Shown here: positions 54,613 to 62,650 of the stretch, piece after piece
How the letters are laid out: every line of letters starts with the position of its first letter
Numbering within the stretch: position 1 is the first letter of the stretch
NCBI GenBank assembly: GCA_028284225.1
Contig: JANQSD010000003.1
Location: forward strand, 1-62,704
DNA from: Arenicellales bacterium
GTDB lineage: Bacteria > Pseudomonadota > Gammaproteobacteria > Arenicellales > JAHEKD01
Length of the DNA: 62,704 nt
Direction of reading: 5' to 3'
The notes under the pieces: model-generated
Databases searched by the model: none
What the model was told of the DNA's origin: nothing
Seen by the model: only the letters and a program-made list of their open reading frames with translations
Position numbers and translations under genes: made by a program

Positions 54613-54750
54613 AACCTATCTCTAAATAGTCGAGTAACGTTCAGACGAGACAAAAATGAGCGAAAAAGCGCAGTTTACATAGTGTAAATGAGCATTTTGA
54701 ACAAGCTTTTAACGACGTACTAATCAGCGCAAGCATTTTGAGATAGGTTC
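54612..54750. mobile_element. MITE, IS630/Tc1-like ends, inserted in a stop codon
   Basis: The ends GAACCTATCTC-T-AAAT and (read inward) GAACCTATCTC-A-AAAT match at 15 of 16 positions and enclose 139 bases with no coding capacity. TA dinucleotides flank both ends (54610-54611 and 54751-54752), the target duplication of IS630/Tc1-mariner transposases. Inside are a palindrome (TTTACATAGTGTAAA) and an AAGCTTTT stretch. Removing the element and one TA leaves TAA as the protease stop; with it the stop is TAG. Confidence 0.85.
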
Positions 54751-54789
54751 TAAGTGCTTTAGTGCTGGCTTGGTTATGAGCCAGTCTTA

Positions 54790-55191
54790 TTAGCGGCTAA
54801 CAAAATCTGGGTTAGTGACTGCAATCGCTTGCGGCAGTCCATTATTATTAATGGATACATAGGTAAAGTCGCCTTCAGTCACTTTCACTTCTTTTTCTTC
54901 AGTCATGCGCTCTGCATAAACATCAACCTGGATAGTGATAGAAGTTCTGCCAACACGTGATATTTGGGTATAACATACCACTCTGTCACCAACTTTCACG
55001 GGTCGCAGAAATTTCATTTTATCGACTGCGACAGTGACAATGCGATTTTTAACAGCCTTTTTAGCAGGAATGGAACCTGCCAAATCCATTTGCGCCATCA
55101 CCCATCCGCCAAAAATATCACCGTTGGCGTTGGCATCGGCAGGCATCGCTATGGTACTTAAACTAAGTTCACCTTGATGTTCTGTTTGCAT
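54790..55191 (-). CDS. Acyl-CoA thioesterase, YciA-like hotdog protein
   Basis: Hydrolyses acyl-CoA to free acid and CoA. A single hotdog domain with the motif ADANANGDIFGGWVMAQMDLAG, which carries the conserved Asn and Asp, and PVKVGDRVVCY. The ATG at 55191 gives 133 aa, the usual size; the frame runs on to 55296 inside the upstream transporter gene, which would be an odd extension. Co-directional with the transporter and 17 bases after it. Confidence 0.92.
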   Translation of the reverse strand: MQTEHQGELSLSTIAMPADANANGDIFGGWVMAQMDLAGSIPAKKAVKNRIVTVAVDKMKFLRPVKVGDRVVCYTQISRVGRTSITIQVDVYAERMTEEKEVKVTEGDFTYVSINNNGLPQAIAVTNPDFVSR

Positions 55192-55208
55192 GATTGCCCC
55201 ATAAATTT

Positions 55209-56096
55209 CTAAGTAAATATCAATGCACTGCCGATTACCACCAACAATGCTGCTATCCAAGCCCCAATTGTAGGCCGTTGCCGGGTTGTCATCCATAATA
55301 TCGGTAAAACTAAAATCGGGGAAATTGATGACAATACTGTCACCACACCAACTTTGCCACCGGTTAAAGCAAATAAAACTAAAGTCATCCCTACTCCCAT
55401 GGCTAAAAATCCGCTAATCGCTGTTTTCCAGAATATAGATACAGTAGTGGAATTTTGAGCCTTAAATACACCGGCTGGGAAAAGCAACAAAAAGTATAAG
55501 CAAATCACAGAGACTCCGACTCTCAAAGCGGATGTTGCGATAGGATCTGCCCCGGCTAGCAGGGCGGGCTTGGCTAAGATTGCCCCCAATGCCTGACAAA
55601 ATGCCGCTATCAAACCCATTAAAACAGCCAGACCAAGTGAGCCATATGTTTTTTCTAATTCGTGTGTGTTAGTGTCTTCCCGGCCGTAAATAATAGCGAT
55701 AATTACACCTGCTACTACTAAGCCACATCCGAGTAAGGTCATAAAATCCAGAGTCTCTCCTAGGAACCAGTAGCCTAATAAAGCCCCCATAGGACCATTA
55801 GCGGCAAACATAACTGCAGTACGTCTAGGTCCTATACGTCGCATCGCAGCAAAAAGAGCAGTATCACCCAAAAAAATTCCCACTAAGCCAGACAAGCAAA
55901 TAATCCAAAAGTCATCAATCAAAGTTATCCAGGTTCTTTGAATTAAGACAACCAGCGCCAGCATAATAAAAACTTGAGTCATACGTAAACGGGTAAATGC
56001 AAACGCACCAAGATGACGGCTGGGACCGGCAGCTAAGAAGCCACTCAAAGCCCAGAAAAATGACGCCGCCAGTGCAGCCGTTTCATATATGTACAT
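55209..56096 (-). CDS. EamA/DMT family transporter, copy 2
   Basis: 295 aa with ten predicted membrane segments in two EamA repeats (ALSGFLAAGPSRHLGAFAF start; AMRRIGPRRTAVMFAANGP). The substrate is unknown. Not close to the DMT protein at 16977. Probably co-transcribed with the thioesterase gene. Confidence 0.87.
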   Translation of the reverse strand: MYIYETAALAASFFWALSGFLAAGPSRHLGAFAFTRLRMTQVFIMLALVVLIQRTWITLIDDFWIICLSGLVGIFLGDTALFAAMRRIGPRRTAVMFAANGPMGALLGYWFLGETLDFMTLLGCGLVVAGVIIAIIYGREDTNTHELEKTYGSLGLAVLMGLIAAFCQALGAILAKPALLAGADPIATSALRVGVSVICLYFLLLFPAGVFKAQNSTTVSIFWKTAISGFLAMGVGMTLVLFALTGGKVGVVTVLSSISPILVLPILWMTTRQRPTIGAWIAALLVVIGSALIFT

Positions 56097-56137
56097 ATTT
56101 ATCTTAGGATGATTTTCGCGGAACTATATAACAAAAA

Positions 56138-56161
56138 ACGGCGCCTGAAAGCGCCGTTTTT
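56138..56161 (-). terminator. Rho-independent terminator after rpoH
   Basis: The stem ACGGCGC / GCGCCGT with loop CTGAAA is flanked by A6 and T5, so it can act in both directions. It lies 21 bases beyond the rpoH stop on the minus strand. Confidence 0.9.
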
Positions 56162-56181
56162 AAAAGTTTAAAGATCTTTGA

Positions 56182-57036
56182 CTAAATGGTGATGATCTGC
56201 TTCATTTGGTCCATAGCCTTCTTTTCGATTTGGCGAATCCGTTCTGCAGAAACATTATATTCTTCTGCCAAATCGTGCAACGTTGCCTTATTGTCTTCAT
56301 TTAACCAACGCCGACTAATAATATCCCGGCTACGTTCATCCAGAGCAGCCATAGCCGTCATCAGCTGGGTAGACTTTTCCTCTGTTTCAGATTTGACTGT
56401 GAATAGTTTCTCCGGATCATAACGTGTATCGGCAAAATACATTTCCGGCGCCACTCGACCATCATCGTCATCAGTTTCAGTGACTGTAAATGAAACATCA
56501 GTGCCACTCATGCGTGATTCCATTTCACGCACTGTTTGTTCCGGCACATCCAGATCATGCGCAAGCTCACCAATTTCCGTTTCATTCATCCAGCCCAGAT
56601 GCTCTCGCGACTTACGCAAATTGAAAAACAATTTACGCTGTGCCTTGGTTGTCGCAACCTTAACAATGCGCCAGTTTTTAAGAATATAATCGTAAATTTC
56701 GGCTTTAATCCAATGCATGGCAAATGAAACCAACCTGACTTTATGATTGGTATCAAAACGTTTTACCGCCTTCATCAAGCCGATATTTCCTTCCTGGATC
56801 AAATCAGCCAATGGCAAACCATAGCCCATAAAACCACGTGCGACTTTAATCACATGACGCAGATGAGAAACAACCAATTGTCGAGCAGCATCCAAATCAC
56901 TTTCTTGTTGATAGCGATTAGCCAACTCGATCTCTTGCTCCTGCGTTAACATCGGAGCATTATTAGCCGCCTGAATAAATCCGCTTAAATCCTGGCCGAC
57001 AGCGTGAGGGATTAATGCTGGTGTATGCGTAGTCAT
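56182..57036 (-). CDS. rpoH: RNA polymerase sigma factor RpoH (heat shock sigma32)
   Basis: Directs transcription of heat-shock genes. The region 2 motif LADLIQEGNIGLMKAVKRFD is near residues 78-97, and region 4 carries the helix-turn-helix EEYNVSAERIRQIEKKA close to the C-terminus. The length of 284 aa matches E. coli. A strong AGGAGG lies six bases before the ATG. A perfect CIRCE operator begins 43 bases upstream, so its own transcription is probably repressed by HrcA. It follows the ftsY-ftsE-ftsX block as in Pseudomonas. Confidence 0.97.
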   Translation of the reverse strand: MTTHTPALIPHAVGQDLSGFIQAANNAPMLTQEQEIELANRYQQESDLDAARQLVVSHLRHVIKVARGFMGYGLPLADLIQEGNIGLMKAVKRFDTNHKVRLVSFAMHWIKAEIYDYILKNWRIVKVATTKAQRKLFFNLRKSREHLGWMNETEIGELAHDLDVPEQTVREMESRMSGTDVSFTVTETDDDDGRVAPEMYFADTRYDPEKLFTVKSETEEKSTQLMTAMAALDERSRDIISRRWLNEDNKATLHDLAEEYNVSAERIRQIEKKAMDQMKQIITI

Positions 57037-57079
57037 AACATACCTCCTAAATCTGTAAATTTTTATCTTGGATGTAATT

Positions 57080-57106
57080 TTAGCACTCTTTGACCGAGAG
57101 TGCTAA
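57080..57106. promoter_or_regulatory. CIRCE element (HrcA operator) upstream of rpoH
   Basis: TTAGCACTC, a 9-base spacer (TTTGACCGA) and GAGTGCTAA form the exact CIRCE consensus. On the minus strand it overlaps a likely promoter: TTAGCA, 18 bases, TAAAAT. HrcA bound here would block rpoH transcription. HrcA is not encoded in this window. Confidence 0.93.
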
Positions 57107-57220
57107 TAATTTGTGGTTTGCACAACGATCTGAAAAAACTAGCTAAAAAATTATTTTATCGAAAGTTAGCCACATAATTAACGAATTTAGACCATATTTC
57201 AGGAATTTTGGATTGATTTG

Positions 57221-58135
57221 CTATTTGCTTGGATAAAGTTTAGCTAAATGGCGACTGACTGTTACCCATGAAGCAAGCCAGCCCAATAATCCTCCTGTCA
57301 GCAAAATAGCGAGAACCCACAACATAGGTAAACCAACTAACTTGTAATCACTGGCGTATAAATCTGCCAGCCTCTGCACCGGTTCATTCAGCCAATTCAA
57401 TCCTGCTTGAATTAATCCCCAAGCCAATAGAGCACCTAGCAAACCCTGGATAAAACCGGTATACAGAAAAGGTCGACGAATGAATGTATTGGTTGCACCA
57501 ATACGATTGATAATTGTGATTTCATCCTTTTTATTGGCTATCGATAAACGCATGGTATTACTGATGATCAACAGTGCACCAATCCCAAGAAGACCAGCCA
57601 CCATCCAGACAGTGCGCTGGGCTAAATTCAAAATTGCTTGCAGCCGCTGCACCCACTCAAGATCATACTTTAGCTGCTCCACTGACTCGTCTTGTTCCAA
57701 CTGAGTCAGTTCGTCTTGATAGTCCGCAACCGGTAAGGTCTCCGGCATATCAAGAATAAACATATTCGGCAGTGGATTTTCCCCTAATACATCAAGTGCC
57801 TGACCTAAACCGGAAAGAAATTTAAATTCTTGCAAAGCTTCATCAGCTTTAACAAACCTGACATTTTCAATCCAGCTACGCTGGGTTGAAAACCAGTTAT
57901 CCAAACGGGCAACATCCTGGTCACTTGCAGATTTTTTCAGATAAACCGTCGCCTGGGGCTTGCCTTGCCATTCACTGCTGACCAGTTCAAGATTATGCGT
58001 CAACAGATACAAGCCCATTGGCAATGACAAGGTAATGCCAAGCACCATAACCGTAAGCAAGGTCGGCACAGGATGACGGCAGATATCACCTAAAGTATGA
58101 AAAAAAACCTGTAAATGTCTAAGTAAATACTTCAT
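57221..58135 (-). CDS. ftsX: Cell division protein FtsX
   Basis: The permease-like half of FtsEX, which at the septum activates peptidoglycan hydrolases. Four membrane segments (about 22-42, 178-198, 226-248, 273-293) surround a periplasmic loop after the first. The length of 304 aa is typical. Overlaps ftsE by four bases. Confidence 0.94.
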   Translation of the reverse strand: MKYLLRHLQVFFHTLGDICRHPVPTLLTVMVLGITLSLPMGLYLLTHNLELVSSEWQGKPQATVYLKKSASDQDVARLDNWFSTQRSWIENVRFVKADEALQEFKFLSGLGQALDVLGENPLPNMFILDMPETLPVADYQDELTQLEQDESVEQLKYDLEWVQRLQAILNLAQRTVWMVAGLLGIGALLIISNTMRLSIANKKDEITIINRIGATNTFIRRPFLYTGFIQGLLGALLAWGLIQAGLNWLNEPVQRLADLYASDYKLVGLPMLWVLAILLTGGLLGWLASWVTVSRHLAKLYPSK

Positions 58136-58809
58136 GCAGTTTGATGATATTTAAAACCGTCAATCAGTTGGCCTTCATAAAGCTGCAAAACACGCTTGCC
58201 ATAGCGACCTAATAATTGAAGATCATGCGTAGCTATCAATACCGTAACATTATGCTGATTGAACATGTAAAACAGATCCATAATCTCTTCAGACAGCTCG
58301 GGATCAAGATTGCCTGTAGGTTCATCAGCTAATAATATGGGAGGACGATTGACGACAGCTCTGGCGATTCCAACACGCTGCTGTTCGCCTCCGGACAATG
58401 CCAGTGGGTACATTTTTTCTTTGCCCAGTAATCCGACCTTATCAAGCGCCGCACGCACCCGCCTTGATAATTCACGATGAGGCTCCCCTGCGACAATTAA
58501 AGGTAACGCCACATTATCAAATACAGTACGGTCATTAAGCAATTTATGATCTTGATAAACCACCCCGATATCACGCCGGTGAAAAGGAATTTTACGTCGA
58601 GGCAAGCTCATCAAATCTGAACCGTTTACCGTAATCACTCCCCGCGTCGCACGTTCCACCAGCGTAATGAGCTTAAGCAAGGTGCTTTTTCCTGCTCCTG
58701 AATGTCCTGTCAGAAACACCATTTCATCCTTGCTAATTTCAAAACTTAACCCTTTTAAGGCATCAAGCCCAGTTGGGTAGCGTTTAAAAACGTGCTTGAA
58801 CTCGATCAT
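58132..58809 (-). CDS. ftsE: Cell division ATP-binding protein FtsE
   Basis: The ABC ATPase partner of FtsX. Walker A GHSGAGKST, signature LSGGEQQRVGIARA and Walker B ILLADEPTGNLD are all intact. 225 aa. Sits between ftsY (three bases upstream) and ftsX. Confidence 0.96.
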   Translation of the reverse strand: MIEFKHVFKRYPTGLDALKGLSFEISKDEMVFLTGHSGAGKSTLLKLITLVERATRGVITVNGSDLMSLPRRKIPFHRRDIGVVYQDHKLLNDRTVFDNVALPLIVAGEPHRELSRRVRAALDKVGLLGKEKMYPLALSGGEQQRVGIARAVVNRPPILLADEPTGNLDPELSEEIMDLFYMFNQHNVTVLIATHDLQLLGRYGKRVLQLYEGQLIDGFKYHQTA

Positions 58810-58812
58810 CTG

Positions 58813-59790
58813 TTATTCTGATTCAGCAAGATTCTGCGGCAGCAGGGCTTGTGCAAACTCCTTGGCCTCAAATAAGCGTAAATCCTGCATCGCCTCACCT
58901 ACACCAATAAATCTCACCGGCAATTGGTATTTTTTTGCCAAGGCAACGACCACTCCGCCTTTTGCGGTACCGTCTAACTTGGTCACAATCATGCCGGATA
59001 ATGGAATCATTTCGTTAAAATGGGCTACTTGTGATAAGGCATTTTGCCCATTACCCGCATCTAAGACAATAATACTTTCGTGAGGCAGTTGCGGATTTAA
59101 TTTTTGCAACACCCGGTTCACCTTAGCTAATTGTTCCATTAACGAAGAGTGTGTATGCTGACGACCAGCAGTGTCGATAATCAACAGGTCAATATTTTTA
59201 GCCTTGGCAGATTCATAGGCATCATGCGCAACAGCCGCTGCATCTGAACCGTGTTGTTGAGCAACCACGGGAATATCAAGCTTTTTACCCCACGATTGCA
59301 ACTGTTCTATAGCCGCAGCACGAAAAGTATCACAAGCTGCCAGCATCACAGACTTGCCGAGTGATTGATAATAATGCGCCAACCTGGCCGCCGTAGTAGT
59401 TTTACCCACACCATTAACACCCACTAGCAATAATACAAAAGGTGATTGTTCGACCACTAATTTTTGTTCTGATATTTCTAATTGCTGGCTAATTTTATTG
59501 GTGACGAACTGAATCAACTCATCTACCGATTTAACTTTACCTGATTTTACCTGCGGCCTGAGCTCAGACATAATCTGATCCACTGCATCAATTCCCATAT
59601 CTGCCATAATCAGATGATCTTCAAGATCATCAACAAGGTTATCATCAAGCTTGCTGCCGGTACCAAATATTGAGCCCAGCGCCCGGCGAGTTTTTTTAAG
59701 CCGTGATCTTAATCCGGAAGATTGCGATTCATTTTGTTCATTTGAATCAGATTCCTTTTGTTGCTGCGTATTTTGTTTAAAGAAAATCAT
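58813..59790 (-). CDS. ftsY: Signal recognition particle receptor FtsY
   Basis: The SRP GTPase receptor that targets membrane proteins. The NG domain shows GVNGVGKTTTAARLA (G1), DTAGRQ (G3) and TKLDGTAKGG (G4). The acidic N-terminal A domain is very short, so the protein has only 325 aa against about 500 in E. coli. First gene of the ftsYEX unit, divergent from rsmD. Confidence 0.96.
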   Translation of the reverse strand: MIFFKQNTQQQKESDSNEQNESQSSGLRSRLKKTRRALGSIFGTGSKLDDNLVDDLEDHLIMADMGIDAVDQIMSELRPQVKSGKVKSVDELIQFVTNKISQQLEISEQKLVVEQSPFVLLLVGVNGVGKTTTAARLAHYYQSLGKSVMLAACDTFRAAAIEQLQSWGKKLDIPVVAQQHGSDAAAVAHDAYESAKAKNIDLLIIDTAGRQHTHSSLMEQLAKVNRVLQKLNPQLPHESIIVLDAGNGQNALSQVAHFNEMIPLSGMIVTKLDGTAKGGVVVALAKKYQLPVRFIGVGEAMQDLRLFEAKEFAQALLPQNLAESE

Positions 59791-59877
59791 TCTTTAGTAT
59801 TGTCGTTTACACTATCAGGTTGGCGACATTTTACTCGAACCAAGAAATTCTTCATATACTATAAGCACCAGATATAA

Positions 59878-60441
59878 ATGAAACATCATTCCGGCAAACT
59901 GCGTATTATCGGCGGCAAATATAAAGGCCGGCAGATACGTTTTACCGCCGCAGAAGGCCTACGGCCGACTGCCGAGCGCATCAGAGAAACGTTATTTAAC
60001 TGGTTACAAATACATATCGAGACGAGTAATTGCCTGGATTTATTTGCCGGTAGCGGTGCGTTAGGTTTCGAAGCCTTATCAAGAGGTGCTAAAAAGGTAG
60101 TTTTTGTGGAATCAAATCGCAAAGCCGCCAGCATGATCAAGCAAACTCTGGCTCAGCTAAGTTCAATAAACGATGCTGTGATTAACCAGGAAGCAACCTC
60201 TTATCTAACCAAGTGTGAGCAAAAGTTCGAGATTGTTTTTTTAGACCCGCCTTACAAATCGGAATTATTACAAAAAAGTATCGATGCTTTACATCTGCAT
60301 AGCTTAATCAAAATTAATGGCTGGGCCTATATTGAATACGCTGAGCATTCAGACCCACCTGAAGTGCCTGACACATGGGAGTTATACCGATCAACTAAAG
60401 CTGGAGATGCGAAAGCTTGTTTGTATAGAGTTTCGGACTAG
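59878..60441 (+). CDS. rsmD: 16S rRNA (guanine(966)-N(2))-methyltransferase RsmD
   Basis: Methylates G966 of 16S rRNA in the assembled small subunit. The start LRIIGGKYKGRQIRF, the SAM motif DLFAGSGALGFEALSRGA and the catalytic FLDPPYKS are typical. 187 aa. Divergent from ftsY, 87 bases apart, the usual gammaproteobacterial layout. Confidence 0.95.
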   Translation: MKHHSGKLRIIGGKYKGRQIRFTAAEGLRPTAERIRETLFNWLQIHIETSNCLDLFAGSGALGFEALSRGAKKVVFVESNRKAASMIKQTLAQLSSINDAVINQEATSYLTKCEQKFEIVFLDPPYKSELLQKSIDALHLHSLIKINGWAYIEYAEHSDPPEVPDTWELYRSTKAGDAKACLYRVSD

Positions 60442-60490
60442 GATCCACCTCATATAGTTGAGCGAGACTCTTTAGGAGAACCCGGAACGG

Positions 60491-60547
60491 GCCTGTGCTG
60501 ACCCCGGATCGTAGTCCGGGGTGACGGATTCAGTAGCCGGGACAGGC
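60491..60547. repeat. REP-like element, copy 2
   Basis: An outer stem GCCTGT / ACAGGC (60491-60496, 60542-60547) and an inner stem CCCCGGA / TCCGGGG (60502-60521) surround the shared core GGGGTGACGGATTCAGTA, found with few changes at 21209-21268. It lies between the convergent rsmD and enolase-superfamily genes. Confidence 0.65.
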
Positions 60548-61774
60548 TTAATAATATGGGTCAGCAAGCATTTCCAGATGCAGAGATTTGCCGTTATACG
60601 GATTAGCCAGTGCAACGTCCTCGTTGAGTTCGACACCTATGCCTGGTTCAGTTGGGGGGATAATGTAACCATCTTGCCATTGAATAGGTTTTTTAAGAAT
60701 TTCCGCATGGAATCCATCAAAGGTTTTAATACTCTCCTGAATTAAAAAATTAGGACTGCAGGCACACAATTGAATGTTGGCGGCAGCCTCTATCGGTCCA
60801 CAATACAAATGCGGAGCAATTTGGGCATGATGCGCTTCCGCCAGGCTGGCAATTTTCTTACCCTCAAGAATGCCTCCTGAACGCCCCAAAGCCAATTGCA
60901 AAATCGATGCTGCCTGCGCTTCAAGAATACGTACAAACTCATACTTGGTTGTTAGTCTTTCTCCCGTTGCAACCGGGATAGAGGTTGAACGCGCCACTCT
61001 TGCCATTTCAGTAATATTGTCGGGAGGTGTCGGCTCTTCAAACCAGAGCGGATCATATTTCTCCAGCCTTTTTGCCAAGCGAATTGCACTTGACGGCGCC
61101 ATCTGGCCATGGGTACCGAATAATAAATCGCAGCGACTGCCCACAGTTTCACGTAACCGTTTGACGAACATCTCTGCATGCTCTAAAGCCGGCAAAGAAA
61201 GCTGCCTTGGATCAAAAGCAGTATACGGGCCAGCCGGATCAAACTTAATTGCTGTAAATCCCATCGCAGCATATTTTTCCGCTACCTCAGCTGCCAAATC
61301 CGGATCACTATAGACTGTTTTTTCATTCGGATCGGTCGAATAATTGCTCATTATCTGCCGATCATCATCAGGATTCGGATAAAGATAAGTGTAAGAACGT
61401 AACTTCTCGTGAACTCTACCACCTAATAATTCATAGACTGGCTTATTGCACTCCTTACCGATAATATCCCAACAGGCTGTTTCAATACCGCTCAAAATTC
61501 CCATCATAGAAACATCTGGACGCTGGGTAAAACCTGTTGAATAAGCACGTCGCCACAACTGTTCAATCCTAAACGGATCAGTATCCACAACCCAGCGGTC
61601 AAACACATCAGCGATCATATCCTCAACCACACGCGGATCAAACGGCACCGAATAAACTTCGCCTATTCCCTCAACGCCGCTATCTGTCGTCAGCTTTACA
61701 AAAATCCAGTATAGGCCTCCAAAATGCGGCGGAGGATTACCTACAACAAACGTTTCTAACTCTGAAATTTTCAC
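60548..61774 (-). CDS. Enolase-superfamily (mandelate racemase / sugar-acid dehydratase-like) protein with altered active site
   Basis: 408 aa with the N-terminal lid domain (about 1-125) and the MR/MLE barrel. The chain aligns well by eye with galactonate-type dehydratases (PLWFEEPTPPDN, IPVATGERL, IAPHLYCGP, FLIQES). Two of the three metal-ligand acids are kept (the EEP and GERL glutamates). The first, Asp in DFHG of DgoD, corresponds to G220 in FGTHGQ, while H222 is retained. The Asp of the usual QPD motif, which pairs with the catalytic His, is A295 in QLALGRSGG. It may be a distinct subfamily or a different reaction. No sugar-acid pathway genes are adjacent. Confidence 0.82.
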   Translation of the reverse strand: MKISELETFVVGNPPPHFGGLYWIFVKLTTDSGVEGIGEVYSVPFDPRVVEDMIADVFDRWVVDTDPFRIEQLWRRAYSTGFTQRPDVSMMGILSGIETACWDIIGKECNKPVYELLGGRVHEKLRSYTYLYPNPDDDRQIMSNYSTDPNEKTVYSDPDLAAEVAEKYAAMGFTAIKFDPAGPYTAFDPRQLSLPALEHAEMFVKRLRETVGSRCDLLFGTHGQMAPSSAIRLAKRLEKYDPLWFEEPTPPDNITEMARVARSTSIPVATGERLTTKYEFVRILEAQAASILQLALGRSGGILEGKKIASLAEAHHAQIAPHLYCGPIEAAANIQLCACSPNFLIQESIKTFDGFHAEILKKPIQWQDGYIIPPTEPGIGVELNEDVALANPYNGKSLHLEMLADPYY

Positions 61775-61866
61775 TCGCGCTTCGCCCTACTGTGCTGATA
61801 TCAAACTACCCGGAAGTTTAACAAAGCTGCTTTTGGGCGACTATGAAAAAATAGCAGAAACGATAA

Positions 61867-62088
61867 TTGAATGATTCCGTTAAAAGAGATTTCTGCTCAA
61901 TGCACATTTCGGGACATGGCTATCCAGTTCCTCCCCTTCCAGGGGACGGGAAATGATTCGAAGTGGGGCAACTCGGATTTACACTGTCAGTATTCACCGG
62001 AAAATTGAATGACTTCGTTAAAAGAGGTTTCTGCTTAAAGTACGTTTCGGGACATGGCTATCCAGTTCCTCCCCTTCCAGGGGAGGTT
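61867..62088. repeat. Two direct repeats, 138-base period
   Basis: A unit starting TTGAATGA[T/C]T[C/T]CGTTAAAAGAG at 61867 recurs at 62005 and stays similar for about 84 bases. It includes an identical stretch GGGACATGGCTATCCAGTTC followed by a self-complementary CTCCCCTTCCAGGGGA hairpin. Such CCCCTTCCAGGGG hairpins look like dispersed intergenic repeats of the REP type. Confidence 0.8.
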
Positions 62089-62181
62089 AGGTGGGGTAGT
62101 ACTTCTTAAAGCCCGTCTTATTTCCCGGTGAAACAGTTATGTACAAGGCTGCAAGTATTGAATCCTTTATCATTGCCCATC

Positions 62182-62650
62182 CTGTCAGGCCTGCTTTAGC
62201 TTACTTTCTGAATTAGTCCGTTGCAGTCTGATACTACTATCGTGCCGGAAATAATCGTTATCGTTTCGGGATGAGGTTCCAGATGAAATCAATGCCTCTA
62301 TGTGTTTAGGTTCTATCCTTCGATTAAAGGATATAAACAGCATTGAGATACCTCGTTAAGTCATGAATGGGCCTGACAGGTTATACTTATCTGTCAGGCC
62401 TGCGTTAGCTTACTTTCTGAAACAATCCGTTGCAGTCTGACACTACTATTATGCCGATGATCATCGTTATCGTTTCGGATGAGATCCCCAGATGAAATCA
62501 ATGCCTCTATGTGTTTAGGCTCTATCCTTCGATAAAGGATAAAGCCGCGTTGAGATACCTCGTTAAGTCATGAATGGGCCTGACAGGCTTTACTTTCCTG
62601 TCAGACCGAATTCAGCCTACTATTGAAACAACCCGTGCTGATCAGCACAG
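62182..62650. repeat. Tandem repeat array, about 208-base units
   Basis: Unit 1 is 62182-62390 (209 bases), unit 2 is 62391-62597 (207 bases), and a degraded third unit starts at 62598. Blocks GATGAAATCAATGCCTCTAT and GAGATACCTCGTTAAGTCAT are identical between units 1 and 2. Unit borders carry the hairpin GGCCTGACAG / CTGTCAGGCC. On the minus strand unit 1 has a 53-codon open frame, not conserved as such in unit 2. Confidence 0.85.

Noticed and set aside
62182..62390. Fifty-three-codon minus-strand gene in repeat unit 1
   Set aside because: Unit 2 has lost the start codon and shifted the first part, and changes in the shared part are mostly amino-acid-altering, so it does not look selected as protein.
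61867..62650. CRISPR array at the contig end
   Set aside because: The units are about 84 and 208 bases, too long for CRISPR repeats, and there are no unique spacers of uniform length or cas genes.
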